A stretch of DNA of 64,000 nt from Actinospica robiniae DSM 44927 (GTDB lineage: Bacteria > Actinomycetota > Actinomycetes > Streptomycetales > Catenulisporaceae), in NCBI RefSeq assembly GCF_000504285.1, contig NZ_KI632511.1, positions 1,671,372 to 1,735,371 on the forward strand. The letters are read 5' to 3'. Made by a program: the position numbers and the translations under genes. How positions within the stretch are numbered: position 1 is the first letter of the stretch; each line of letters starts with the position of its first letter. The notes beneath the pieces were generated by a model. That model was not told the origin of the DNA. It made no database searches and was given only the letters and a program-made list of their open reading frames with translations. Positions 7,797-16,495 of the stretch are shown one piece after another.

Positions 7797-8690
7797 ATGA
7801 ACCCGTCGCCGTCGATGGGTGGCGCAGCCCCGCTGAACCGGCTGACCGACCGCGAGCGGTTCCTGTTCGACCTGAACGGGTTCGTGGTCGTGCGCGGGGC
7901 CCTGACGGAGAGTCATGTGGCCCGGCTCAACGAGGCCGTGGACCGGCACCCGGAGGGCATCGCGCGCTCGACCCTCGGGCCGGGGCCGTCGAAGACGCTG
8001 GGCGGCAGCCGGCGCTGCCGCGGGTTCAAGCCGGATCCGCTGCAGTTGCCCGAGCCGGACGCGCGCCCCTTCCGCGAGCTGGTCCGCAACCCCGAGTCCC
8101 GGCGCTACCTGGACTCCCTCCTCGGCCGCGGCTGGCGCCTCGACTCGGCACCGGAGATCATCCTCGCCGATCAGGGTGCCGACGGCATGTGCCTGCACGG
8201 CTCCGGCCAGCGGTGGTTCTCGCCGGTGACCTACTACTCGTACGCGAACGACGTCATCCGCTGCGGCATGATCACCTTGGAGTTCGCACTGACCGCCGCG
8301 CGGGCCGGGGACGGCGGGTTCGCCTGCATTCCCGGGAGCCCCAAGGCGAACCTGCACTGCCCCGCGTCCATCTTGAAGTGGGAGCAGGACACCGAGCTCG
8401 TGCGCCAGATCGAGATGGAGCCGGGCGATCTGATCGTCTTCACGGAGGCCCTGCTGCACGGCACGCTGCCGTGGCGCGCGGCGCATCAGCGGCGGGTCAT
8501 CCTGATGCGCCAGGTGCCGAAGGTGAACTGCACCGTCCCGCCCCGGCTCGCCTACCATCAGACGAGCTACCCCGACTGGATCAACGACCTCGCGCCGGAG
8601 GACCGGGTGCCGTTCGAGGCCCCTTACTTCCTGGAACGCCCGGTGCTCACCGAGGACGACACGGTGGAGCCGGCCACGGAATGGGTGTGA
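7797..8690 (+). CDS. PhyH-type iron/2-oxoglutarate oxygenase-like protein, atypical iron site
   Basis: A 297-residue protein with the phytanoyl-CoA dioxygenase layout: GFVVVRGALTESHVARLNEA at the start, then LHGSGQRWF, GDGGFACIPGSPKANLHCP and ALLHGTLPWR with the distal His221 and Arg232/233. The first His is His134, but the position two residues later, normally Asp or Glu, is Ser136 (HGS). Loss of that carboxylate is the hallmark of iron/2-oxoglutarate halogenases, although a PhyH branch with LHGG-type motifs also exists. ATG at 7797 follows GAAGGGAG. Its place in the operon suggests hydroxylation or halogenation of the peptide. The reaction is not established. Confidence 0.85.
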   Translation: MNPSPSMGGAAPLNRLTDRERFLFDLNGFVVVRGALTESHVARLNEAVDRHPEGIARSTLGPGPSKTLGGSRRCRGFKPDPLQLPEPDARPFRELVRNPESRRYLDSLLGRGWRLDSAPEIILADQGADGMCLHGSGQRWFSPVTYYSYANDVIRCGMITLEFALTAARAGDGGFACIPGSPKANLHCPASILKWEQDTELVRQIEMEPGDLIVFTEALLHGTLPWRAAHQRRVILMRQVPKVNCTVPPRLAYHQTSYPDWINDLAPEDRVPFEAPYFLERPVLTEDDTVEPATEWV

Positions 8691-8692
8691 CG

Positions 8693-9961
8693 ATGAAGAA
8701 CCGACCCGCCTCGACCTTCGCGCCCCTGCGCACGCGGGACTTCAGGGTGCTGTGGGCGGGGCAGAGCGTGAGCCTGTTCGGCGACCGCGTCTTCCCGATC
8801 GCCCTCGCCACCCTGCTGCTCACCTCGGGCCGCGGAGCGTCAGGGCTCGGACTCGTGCTGGCGGCGCGCTCGGTCGCCCTCGTCGCGGTGGTGCTTCCCG
8901 CGGGCGTGCTCGCAGACCGGGTCAGGCGCACCCACGTGATGTTCGCCGCGAACCTGCTGTGCCTGGGCGGCGTCGCCGGCCTCGCTTTGGGCCGGTATCC
9001 GGTCTCGGTGGGCCTGGCCTGTGTCTGCGGGGCCGCGGTCGGCGCCGGCGAGGGCATCTTCACCCCGGCATTCAGCGCCGTGGTGCCCCAGGTCCTCCCG
9101 GACGAGGACATGCAGTCCGGCAACGCCCTGATGTCGCTCTCCAGCCAGACGGCGATGATCGCCGGCCCGGCGCTCGGCGGCCTGCTGGTCGCGCTCGGGA
9201 GCCTGCGCAGCGCCTTCCTCATCGACGGTGCGACCTTCGTGGTCAGCTGCGCCTGCCTGGCGGCCATCCGGGTGGAGCGGCCCGAGCCCACCGGGGAAGG
9301 CATGTCGCTGCGCGTCGCCGCGGGCGGTTTCGCCGAGGTCGCCAAGCGCCCGTGGGTGAGTGCGGTGATGCTGATGTCCTGTGTGCAGATGGTCTTCGCC
9401 TCCGCCACCTGGACCCTGCTGCTGCCGGTGATCGCGCGCACCCGCTTGGACGGCACGCCCGCGTACAGCGCCTTGCTGGTGACCTTCGGCGCCGGGGCCC
9501 TGCTCGGCGCGCTGGCGGCGAGCCGGTGGCGGCCGTCCAGGCCGGGGGCCGCCGCGTTGGCCGCGCTCCTGCCGTTCGGGGCGATGCTCGCCGTCATGGC
9601 GGTGTCCCGTTCGGTGTTCGTGATCGGCGCCGCGACGGCGTTGGCGGGGGCGGGCCTGGAGTTCTTCGGCATCGCCTGGATGACGGCGCTGCAACGCGGG
9701 ATCCCCGAGCGCGCGCTGGCCCGGGTCATGTCCCTGGACTACTTCGTCAGCGGCCTGCTGTACCCGATCGGCCTGGCCGCCATGGGCCCGCTGGCCTCGC
9801 ATTTCGGAGCGGGCGCGATCCTGGTCCTCGGCGCGGCGGTCCTCGCCGCCAGCACCCTGGGCCCGATGTTCGTGCCCGGCGGCCTGGACTTCGCCGATCC
9901 CGGGCCCGCGCCCGGGCCGGTCGACCGGGCGAGCGTGGTGGGGAGCAGCGCCGATGGCTAG
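8693..9961 (+). CDS. MFS efflux transporter
   Basis: A 422-residue polytopic membrane protein of the major facilitator superfamily, close to MFS_3-type drug exporters. TFAPLRTRDFRVLWAGQSVS and the loop GVLADRVRRTHVM are typical signatures, and 12 hydrophobic stretches are spread over the length. The ATG at 8693 starts 2 bases after the PhyH stop, so the two are translationally linked. The likely job is export of the finished peptide or self-protection. The C-terminal 25 residues are polar (FADPGPAPGPVDRA) and probably cytoplasmic. Confidence 0.88.
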   Translation: MKNRPASTFAPLRTRDFRVLWAGQSVSLFGDRVFPIALATLLLTSGRGASGLGLVLAARSVALVAVVLPAGVLADRVRRTHVMFAANLLCLGGVAGLALGRYPVSVGLACVCGAAVGAGEGIFTPAFSAVVPQVLPDEDMQSGNALMSLSSQTAMIAGPALGGLLVALGSLRSAFLIDGATFVVSCACLAAIRVERPEPTGEGMSLRVAAGGFAEVAKRPWVSAVMLMSCVQMVFASATWTLLLPVIARTRLDGTPAYSALLVTFGAGALLGALAASRWRPSRPGAAALAALLPFGAMLAVMAVSRSVFVIGAATALAGAGLEFFGIAWMTALQRGIPERALARVMSLDYFVSGLLYPIGLAAMGPLASHFGAGAILVLGAAVLAASTLGPMFVPGGLDFADPGPAPGPVDRASVVGSSADG

Positions 9962-10490
9962 CCGCGATCAGGTGAGCGTGCCGCTGGAACGCGGCCTCGC
10001 CGGGCAGTTGCACGCCCCGGCCGCCGTCAACGGCAAGAGCGTCTCGGCGTTCCTCGACACCGGCGCCATGTGCACGGTCCTGTGCCTCTCCCTCACCTCG
10101 GACCTGGGCCTGGAGACGCGGGCATCCGGCCGGCGCGTCGGGGGTGCGGGCGCGGTGACCCTCGAGGTGTTCGAGGTCGTGGACGCGCTGTTCGAGCTCG
10201 GCGGGGTTCCGTCGCCCGGCCTGCCGCTGCTGGCGACGGACCTGAACCGGGTCAACGGCGGCCGGCGCCGTAACGGCGATCTGCGGATCGACGTGGCATT
10301 GGCCGGCGAGCCTGCGGAGCCTGCGACGTCAAGGGCCATCGGACCATCCCCTTGTGTTGACCGGGATCTCACCTCGCAGACTAGGAAGGCCGCCTACTCC
10401 CGCGATACCACCGCACTATCGTCGAACTCTGCCGCCGGCTTCATCGCGGCCGCGACGAGGGCGGCCAGCTCCGGCGGGCCTTCGAGGTAG
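9954..10490 (+). CDS. retropepsin-like aspartyl protease-like protein
   Basis: Starts with ATG at 9954 inside the end of the MFS gene (8-base overlap). The first 110 residues look like a retropepsin monomer: AVNGKSVSAFLDTGAMCTVL holds the active-site Asp-Thr-Gly, followed by alternating strands and ALFELGGVPSPGLPLLATDL. Retropepsins act as dimers, each giving one Asp. The second Gly-Asp motif expected near the C terminus is weak (NGDLRIDVAL). From about 10310 codon bias is lost and the frame overlaps the opposite thioesterase gene, so the 3' end is probably truncated or frameshifted. It is the best candidate in the operon for leader-peptide removal, but activity is uncertain. Confidence 0.6.
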   Translation: MASRDQVSVPLERGLAGQLHAPAAVNGKSVSAFLDTGAMCTVLCLSLTSDLGLETRASGRRVGGAGAVTLEVFEVVDALFELGGVPSPGLPLLATDLNRVNGGRRRNGDLRIDVALAGEPAEPATSRAIGPSPCVDRDLTSQTRKAAYSRDTTALSSNSAAGFIAAATRAASSGGPSR

Positions 10491-11188
10491 CTCCAGTGGT
10501 CCCCGTCGAGCAGGTGGAAGTCCGCGTCGGCGCAGCCCTCCCAGCCGGGCCAGACCACGGACGGCGGCACGACCTCGTCGGCGCTCCAGCCGATGACCGT
10601 CACCGGCACCGGGATGCGGGGTTCGCCGTCGTACGCGTAGCCGCGCTCCACGCGCATGTCGAACAGCAGGCTCCGGGCGGCCAGCTCCGCGTGGTCGGCG
10701 GGCAGGGTGAAGCCCATCCGCGCCAGGCAGATGTCCTGGATCTCGGCGACCGCGTCGAAGGTCTCGAGGTCGACGAAGCTGAGCCGGCCGTAGAGGCCGC
10801 GGTGGGCCGGCCCCCAGGAGGAGCAGAACAGGCGCTCGGGCAGCGGCAGTCCCGCCTCCTGCAGCCGGAACGTGGTCTCCACCAGGTAGGGGAAGGCGCC
10901 GCAGTGCCCGATGAAGGCATAGCGACGGTCCACGTACCCTGATATCGCGGCGACGGTCGCGTCCGCGAATTCGCGGTGGGTCCGCAGCGGTGCCTCGTCG
11001 GTCCGGTCCTCCCGGCCGGGCGGCTGCAGGGGGCAGAGCACGCCGTCGCCGATCTCCCGCGGCCAGGCGTGGTAGGTCGCGGACGCGCCCACTCCGGCGT
11101 AGGGGAAGGCGAAGAGGGCGAACTCGCCGTCGCCGGGCTCTGCGCGCAGCATCGTCGCGCCGGTCACGGATCGCGTGGTCGGGCTCAT
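10394..11188 (-). CDS. type II thioesterase with Cys nucleophile
   Basis: A 264-residue alpha/beta-hydrolase of the GrsT/TEII family, which clears or releases acyl groups from carrier proteins. The N-terminal FALFAFPYAGVGAS and PLQPPGRE, the Asp in SADEV and the His in DGDHW are as expected. The nucleophile elbow reads FIGHCGAF, so the usual Ser is Cys96. The ATG at 11188 overlaps the NRPS stop (ATGA), so the two are one operon on the reverse strand. Cys at this place is rarer than Ser and in some thioesterases goes with strained-ring or macrocycle formation. Whether that applies here is unknown. Confidence 0.85.
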   Translation of the reverse strand: MSPTTRSVTGATMLRAEPGDGEFALFAFPYAGVGASATYHAWPREIGDGVLCPLQPPGREDRTDEAPLRTHREFADATVAAISGYVDRRYAFIGHCGAFPYLVETTFRLQEAGLPLPERLFCSSWGPAHRGLYGRLSFVDLETFDAVAEIQDICLARMGFTLPADHAELAARSLLFDMRVERGYAYDGEPRIPVPVTVIGWSADEVVPPSVVWPGWEGCADADFHLLDGDHWSYLEGPPELAALVAAAMKPAAEFDDSAVVSRE

Positions 11189-12981
11189 CGGCCGCCGGCC
11201 GTCCTTTCCGCGTCCTCGATCAGGCCCCGCACCGCCGTGGCCGTTCCCGCGATGGTCGGGTCTTCGTAGAACCCGCGGGCCTCGAGGACGACCCCGTACT
11301 CGCCGGAGATCGCGGTGGTGATCCGGGCGGCGAGCAGCGAGTGGCCGCCGAGCTCGAACAGCCCGTCGTCCACACCGATCCCGTCGATGCCGAGGACGTC
11401 CTCCCACAGGCCGGTGAGCCACGCCTCGATCTCGGTGCTGACCGCGCGGTAGGGCCGGGTCAGTTGCGGACGTTGCCGGCTGCGGCGGCTCGCGAGGTCC
11501 GAGCGGTCGACCTTCCCGTTGGCGTTGAGCGGCAGCGTGTCGATCCGGGTCAGCCGAGCGGGGACCATGTAGTGCGGGAGGACCGCGTGCAGGGCCTTGC
11601 GCAGCTCAGGTGTCGGCAGCGGGTCGTCGCTCTCGTAGAACGCGGCGAGTGTCCGGCCGCCGACGCTGTCGCGCTGCGGCACCACCGCAGCGTCGCGCAC
11701 GCCGGGCAGTGCGCGTAGCGCGGCCTCCACCTCGCCGGGCTCGACCCGGAATCCGCGGATCTTGACCTGGAAGTCCGCGCGCCCGATGAACTCGATCGTG
11801 CCGTCGGGCCGCCGGCGCACGAGGTCTCCGGTTTCGTACATCCGGGCCCCGGGTTCAGGCGCGAACCGGTGCGGCAGGAAGCGACGCGCGGTGAGGGCGG
11901 GCTGGCCGAGGTAGCCGTCGGCGAGGCCCTCGCCCGCCGCGAAGAGCCCGCCGGTCTCGCCGTCGGGCATCGGGTTCAGGTCCGCGTCCAGGATGAGGAC
12001 GGAGGTCCCCCTGACGGGCCGTCAGATCGGGACGGTTCCCTGCTCCACCGGAGCGGACACGGGGTGGCAGGTGGTGTAGGTGGTGTTCTCGGTCGGGCCG
12101 TAGGCGGCGATCAGCCGGGCTGCGGGCAGCGCGGCGAATGCGCGGTTGACGTGCGGTACCGAGAGCACGTCGCCCCCGGTCAGCAGGTAGCGCAGCGCGG
12201 GCAGGTCCGCCAATCCGGCATCGACGACCTGGTGGAACAGTCCCGTGGTCAGGAACCACACCGTGACGCCCTCACGGCGGGCCAGTTCGATCAGCTCGAC
12301 CGGGCTCAGGTCCGGCAGGGGCGCAGGGACCACGGCCGCGCCGTGCAGCAGCGGCACCCAGATCTCGAAGGTAGACGCGTCGAAGGCGGTCGGCGCGGCG
12401 TGCAGGAACACGTCGTCCGGCCGGACGTCGATGTAGTCGGGGTCTTGCGCCAAGCGCAGCACCGCGCGGTGCGGCACGCACACCCCGCGCGGCGAGCCGG
12501 TGGATCCCGAGGTGTACGCGATGTAGGCGGTCCGGCCGGGGTGCTCGACGCGCGTCGGCGGCGCCTGCGGCTCGTCGACGTCGGACGGCTCGGGTGGCAG
12601 CAGCTCACGGATCGGGGCGGGAACGCGTCCGAGGTGCTCTTGTCCGCAGATGACGAGTTCGACCCCGGCGTCGTGCAGCAGCGCGGCCAGCCGCCCGTCG
12701 GGGTCGCGCGGATCGAGCGCGAGATAGGCCCGGCCGGCCTTGAGGATGCCGAGCAGCACGGCGATCGACGTCGTCGAACGGTTCATCAGCACGGCCACGG
12801 GGGCGTGGCCCGGGACGTCGCCCGGACCGGCGGCGCGGGCCAGGAGCCGGGCCACGTCATCGCTGCGCGCGTCCAGTTGCGCGTAGGTGAGCCGGTCTTC
12901 CCCGGCGCGGACGGCCACGGCTTCGGGCGTCCGGCGCGCGCAGTCGACGAAGAGCCGGTGCACGGACTCCGGCGTCGTCAC
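11185..12981 (-). pseudogene. NRPS A-PCP module with in-frame stop
   Basis: A 598-codon gene starting with GTG at 12981 (GTGA overlap with the upstream MFS stop). Adenylation motifs are in order: [60 protein letters not shown] and LPLNANGKVDR. A carrier domain with GLFELGGHSLLAA closes the protein. Codon 320 is TGA (12024-12022) where the family has the Gly of IGRP; one T-to-G change would restore it, and the frame continues unbroken. The pocket residues read by eye, D-A-F-W-L-G-A-T-Y, resemble valine-type codes. No condensation domain is present, so it would load an amino acid onto a free-standing carrier. As read, the product is truncated. Confidence 0.85.
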
Positions 12982-14246
12982 AGTTCCGCTCCGTCCTCGA
13001 GGAGCACCGCTGGTTCGGTCGGTGCCTGCTCGGCGCTGCCCGCGAGCGTGCTCGGGAGGAACGCGGCCGCGCAGGCCGCGGCCAGCACGAAGGCAGTGGC
13101 CAGATTCATCGCCCAGACCACGCCGAGGGCGCCGCCTAGCGCGGCCCCGCCGAACCCGCCGACGATGGTGGACCCGGCCTGCACAGTGAAGTAGGACGCT
13201 GAGACCCGGCCCAGGGCGTGGTCCGGGGTGGCGGCCTGGACGGAGGTGTCGACGGTCACGAACGCGCATATCGCCGGGATGCCGATCAGGGTGAACAGCG
13301 CGGCGTCGGCCACGACCGAGTGCAGGTTGAAGGTGGCCAGGAACGCCAGGCCGAGGGCGAGGAACGAGCCCGGGAGCAGCAGCCGCGCCGGCACCCGGGC
13401 GCCGAGCACCCGGCTGAGCGGGGCCCCGATGACGAATCCGAGGCCGAAGAAGGCGAACAGCACGCCCAGGGTCCGCCCGCCCGCCCCGAGTTCCTCGCTC
13501 ATGTAGGGCACGAGCAGCACCGTCAGTGTGCTGTTCCCGACCGCGGCGAGGCCGCCGGCCAGGAACAGCGGGGGCAGCCCGCGCGTGCGGGCGACCAGCG
13601 CCCAGCCCTCGCACGCCTCGCGCAGGAATACGGCGAGGGCGGCGCCGGAAGCCCGCTTCGGCTTGGTTTCCGGCGTCTGCCGGGTCCTGATGAGCGCGAC
13701 GGAGAGCGCGGCGGCGAGGTAGCTGCCGATGTCCGCCGCGACGATCGGCGCGAACCCGAACAGCGCGTAGAGCGCGCCGCCGAGCGGGGCGCCGATCAGC
13801 CGCACCAGGCCGCCGACCAGGGCGTTGAGCGAGTTGGCCGCGCGCAGCTGCGGCCCGCGCCCGACGATGAGCGGGATCATCGCCTGGCGCGCGGGGTTGA
13901 ACAGCTGGCTGAAGGAGGCCTCGATGAACAGGGCCGTGTAGAGGATCCAGATCTCGCCCACCCGGTGCACGGTCAGCATGAGGCCGACCGCGGCGGCGCG
14001 GGCCAGATTCGTGGCGATCATCGTGCGGCGCCGGTCCCAGCGGTCCACGAGCACGCCCGCCACCGGGCTGAGCAGGAGGGCGGGCACCGTCTCGGTCGCG
14101 AGGGCCAGTCCCGAGGCGAGCGTGGAGCCGCTCAGCCTCAGGACGTAGTAGGGCACGGCGAGCAGCATGAACCAGTCGCCGACGTTGGAGAGGAACTGGC
14201 CGACGACCAGATAGCGCAGATCACGCAAGCGCAACACCTCGCGCAT
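12978..14246 (-). CDS. MFS transporter of the NRPS cluster
   Basis: A 422-residue major facilitator protein. LRDLRYLVVGQFLSNVGDWF, the loop GVLVDRWDRRRTMIATNLAR and 12 hydrophobic segments place it with MFS_3 exporters (EntS-like). Start ATG at 14246 follows the methyltransferase stop after 2 bases, and the end overlaps the NRPS start by 4 bases. This makes a four-gene operon methyltransferase-MFS-NRPS-thioesterase. It most likely exports the peptide made there. The gene itself looks intact, while its partners are damaged. Confidence 0.88.
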   Translation of the reverse strand: MREVLRLRDLRYLVVGQFLSNVGDWFMLLAVPYYVLRLSGSTLASGLALATETVPALLLSPVAGVLVDRWDRRRTMIATNLARAAAVGLMLTVHRVGEIWILYTALFIEASFSQLFNPARQAMIPLIVGRGPQLRAANSLNALVGGLVRLIGAPLGGALYALFGFAPIVAADIGSYLAAALSVALIRTRQTPETKPKRASGAALAVFLREACEGWALVARTRGLPPLFLAGGLAAVGNSTLTVLLVPYMSEELGAGGRTLGVLFAFFGLGFVIGAPLSRVLGARVPARLLLPGSFLALGLAFLATFNLHSVVADAALFTLIGIPAICAFVTVDTSVQAATPDHALGRVSASYFTVQAGSTIVGGFGGAALGGALGVVWAMNLATAFVLAAACAAAFLPSTLAGSAEQAPTEPAVLLEDGAEL

Positions 14247-14248
14247 GG

Positions 14249-15030
14249 CTACGCGTCGCCCCCTTCGCCTCCGGGCGCCTCGGTGGCGCGGGAGAGCAGG
14301 CAGCCGAACTCCAGCGCGGTCGAGTCGACCCGGGGATCGGTCGTCATCCACGCCTCGACCCGGGTCCCCGCGTCGCTGAAGAGCCGGCGCCAGAAGCCGG
14401 TCGTCTCCAGACGCTGCTCGGTGACCTGGTGCAGCAGGTAGTACGGGTTGTAGTACGCGGTCCCCAGGCCGTGCCGCATCTTCGACGGGTCGTCAGGCCG
14501 GTGGTCGACTTCGATCACGACCAGGTGGGAGTCCTCGGCGCAATGCACCGCGGCGTGCACCAACTGGACCACGGCGTCCCGGTCCTGCTGCTCCAGCACC
14601 TCCTGGAGCGAGAACGCCGTCAGGTAGGCCGTGCGGCCGCGCGGGAGCCCGTCGCCCCGGGCCAGATAGCCCTCGGCGCTGTCCACGGCGAAGGAGACTT
14701 CGAGCCCGGATTCGGCCGCGGCCCGGCGGGCCGCTGCGATGCTCGGCGGATGCGGATCGACGCCGACGCCGCTCGGCCCGTCGCCGCACAGGTCCAGCAG
14801 GATCGTCCCGTCCCCGCAGCCGAGGTCGACGATGGTGTCCACCGGGCCGGGCAGCTCCCGCAGCAGCCTGCGGACGAGCGGAAGCGCGTCGTAGCGGCTC
14901 ATTCCGCAGCTCCCCTTGCCGACTATGGCGCCGTTCCGGCCAGCATAGACCGCGGGGTCCGCCATCGTCTCGGGCAGTTGCCCGAGTGTGTCGGCGTAGA
15001 AAGCGCTGGCGCAGGCCCTGCGCGACACGA
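14249..15030 (-). pseudogene. SAM-dependent methyltransferase, N-terminally truncated
   Basis: The reverse strand gives about 260 residues with a class I methyltransferase core: VDTIVDLGCGDGTILLDL (SAM-binding motif I), GVGVDPHPPSIAAARRAA (motif II) and TAYLTAFSLQEVLEQQDRDA. The preceding AFYADTLGQLPETMADPAVY and GRNGAIVGKGSCGMSRYD recall the 2-ketoarginine methyltransferase group, but this assignment is from memory. Coding character stops near 15030, where the opposite strand begins a truncated gene, so the usual first 60-80 residues are gone. A start within the remaining frame is possible, for example Met in CGMSRYD, but would give a partial enzyme. Confidence 0.7.
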
Positions 15031-15044
15031 CGGCAGGCCACCGG

Positions 15045-15520
15045 TTGAAGGTGACGGTGACCGCCGACGCCCGTAGCTGCGTCGAGCGGGCCGACCTCGT
15101 CGTCCCCGTCACCACGGTCACAGAAGGCTACCTGCCGTACGCGTGGCTCAAGCCCGGCGCGCTGCTCGCCCACGTCTCACTCGACGACGCGATGCCCGAC
15201 GTCGTCGAGGCCGCCGCGATGGTACTCGTCGACGACTGGGGCCTGGTCAGCGCGGCCAGCGAAGGCTGCTCGGACGCATGTACCGGGCCGGCGAACTGCT
15301 GAGCCCGCAAGGCGAGGCCCACCCGGAGGCCGTCCCCCGAGCGGGCGCCCGGCGCGTGGACGGCACGCTCGGGGAGGTGCTCACCGGCGCGGTACCGGGC
15401 CGCAAGTCCGAGACCGACGTCATCCTGAGCAACCCGTTCGGCATGTCAGTACTCGACCTCGCCGTGGCCGAACCGGTCTTCCACGTGGCCCGCGACCTGG
15501 GAATCGGCCTGCGCCTGTAA
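15045..15520 (+). pseudogene. ornithine cyclodeaminase/SbnB-like fragment, frameshifted
   Basis: The plus strand reads CVERADLVVPVTTVTEGYLP and KPGALLAHVSLDDAMPDVVE, then after a frame change near 15255-15270 RLLGRMYRAGELLSP and FGMSVLDLAVAEPVFHVARD, ending with TAA at 15520. This is the C-terminal half of an NAD-binding ornithine cyclodeaminase/mu-crystallin family protein, most like SbnB-type enzymes that help make 2,3-diaminopropionate. The N-terminal half is missing and the join at about 15040 abuts the truncated methyltransferase. It would have supplied an unusual amino acid to the peptide cluster. Confidence 0.65.
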
Positions 15521-15532
15521 CCCTGAGGACGG

Positions 15533-16402
15533 ATGATGGCCTTCTTCCTGCTCACCGAGAACACCTTCCACTCGGGCTACCTGGTGAACCAGTGGCTTGA
15601 CGAGTTCGGCACGGACCCGGAATTCCTCGGCGTGACACTGCGCGCGGACCCGCTGCCCGAAGAAGTGCTCGCAAACCGCGCGTCGTTTCACGAACGCCTG
15701 CACGGGCGCAGAGAGCTGAGCGATATGGAGCAGAGGGAACTCCTCGCCCTCTACCCCGACGCGGGCGACACGGACTTCGCCATGGTCAAGCTGCTAGGCA
15801 TACCGGCGCGGCCGGTCACCGCCCTGGACCCCGGCACGGCAACCTTCCTAGGCCACGACCTGAACAGCGCACGAGCAGAAGCGTGGCTGACGGCCATGAG
15901 CCAGGCGCACGAGAGGCTGCACGGATTCGTCTTCCTGGATCGGCTGCTGGCGAGCTGGTGGATCAAGACAACCGCAGGCATGCTGTTCAACGCCCACTCG
16001 GCCGTCCTGCCGCACGCACGCGGCATGTTCGCCATCGAACAAGTCGCCGCCCGCGCAGACGCCGAATACTTCCGCCGCGCCGCCGGCGCGACCGTGCACT
16101 TCGTCGACGAGGGCGTGGACACGGGCCCGATCGTGCGCGCCGAGCGGCTCGATGACCCATTCGCGGCCGAGTCGATCTGGGAGTGCAAAGGCAGGTCCTT
16201 CGCGACGGGATTCAGACTGCTCACCGAAGTCGCCCGCGACGCCCAGGCGTCCCGAATCGCCCCGCCGACACCGCAGACGGACGGCACGGAGGACCGCGAA
16301 CCCGGCCCCGAGTTCAAGCGGCGAGACTTCGCTCAAGCAACGAAGGCGGCGGCCGAACGCGGCTACCTCGAGATGCGACGCCGGGCGAAAGCCGGGCCAT
16401 GA
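15533..16402 (+). CDS. formyltransferase (Formyl_trans_N family)
   Basis: A 289-residue protein related to methionyl-tRNA and amino-sugar formyltransferases. The catalytic set is visible: Asn and His in LFNAHSAVLPHARG and Asp in GATVHFVDEGVDTGPIV. It would transfer a formyl group from 10-formyl-tetrahydrofolate to an amine. The first 70 residues (FFLLTENTFHSGYLVNQWLD) differ from the housekeeping Fmt and the C-terminal tRNA-binding domain is replaced by a short basic tail. The ATG at 15533 follows TGAGGACGG and lies 12 bases after the SbnB fragment. Next to it is a deformylase gene, so the pair may add and remove a formyl group on a peptide or on ornithine-type residues. Confidence 0.8.
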   Translation: MMAFFLLTENTFHSGYLVNQWLDEFGTDPEFLGVTLRADPLPEEVLANRASFHERLHGRRELSDMEQRELLALYPDAGDTDFAMVKLLGIPARPVTALDPGTATFLGHDLNSARAEAWLTAMSQAHERLHGFVFLDRLLASWWIKTTAGMLFNAHSAVLPHARGMFAIEQVAARADAEYFRRAAGATVHFVDEGVDTGPIVRAERLDDPFAAESIWECKGRSFATGFRLLTEVARDAQASRIAPPTPQTDGTEDREPGPEFKRRDFAQATKAAAERGYLEMRRRAKAGP

Positions 16403-16495
16403 GGACTGACGAGCGGACCGATTCACCTCGACGCACGCTACCGGCTCGAATGGAGGTTCCGAGCGCGCCCAGAGCACGACGAGAAGACAGGCACC

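Noticed and set aside
7790-8692. Open frame fused in front of the MFS gene (starting MTDEPVAVDG)
   Set aside because: It is a shadow of the PhyH gene. The MFS protein starts at 8693.
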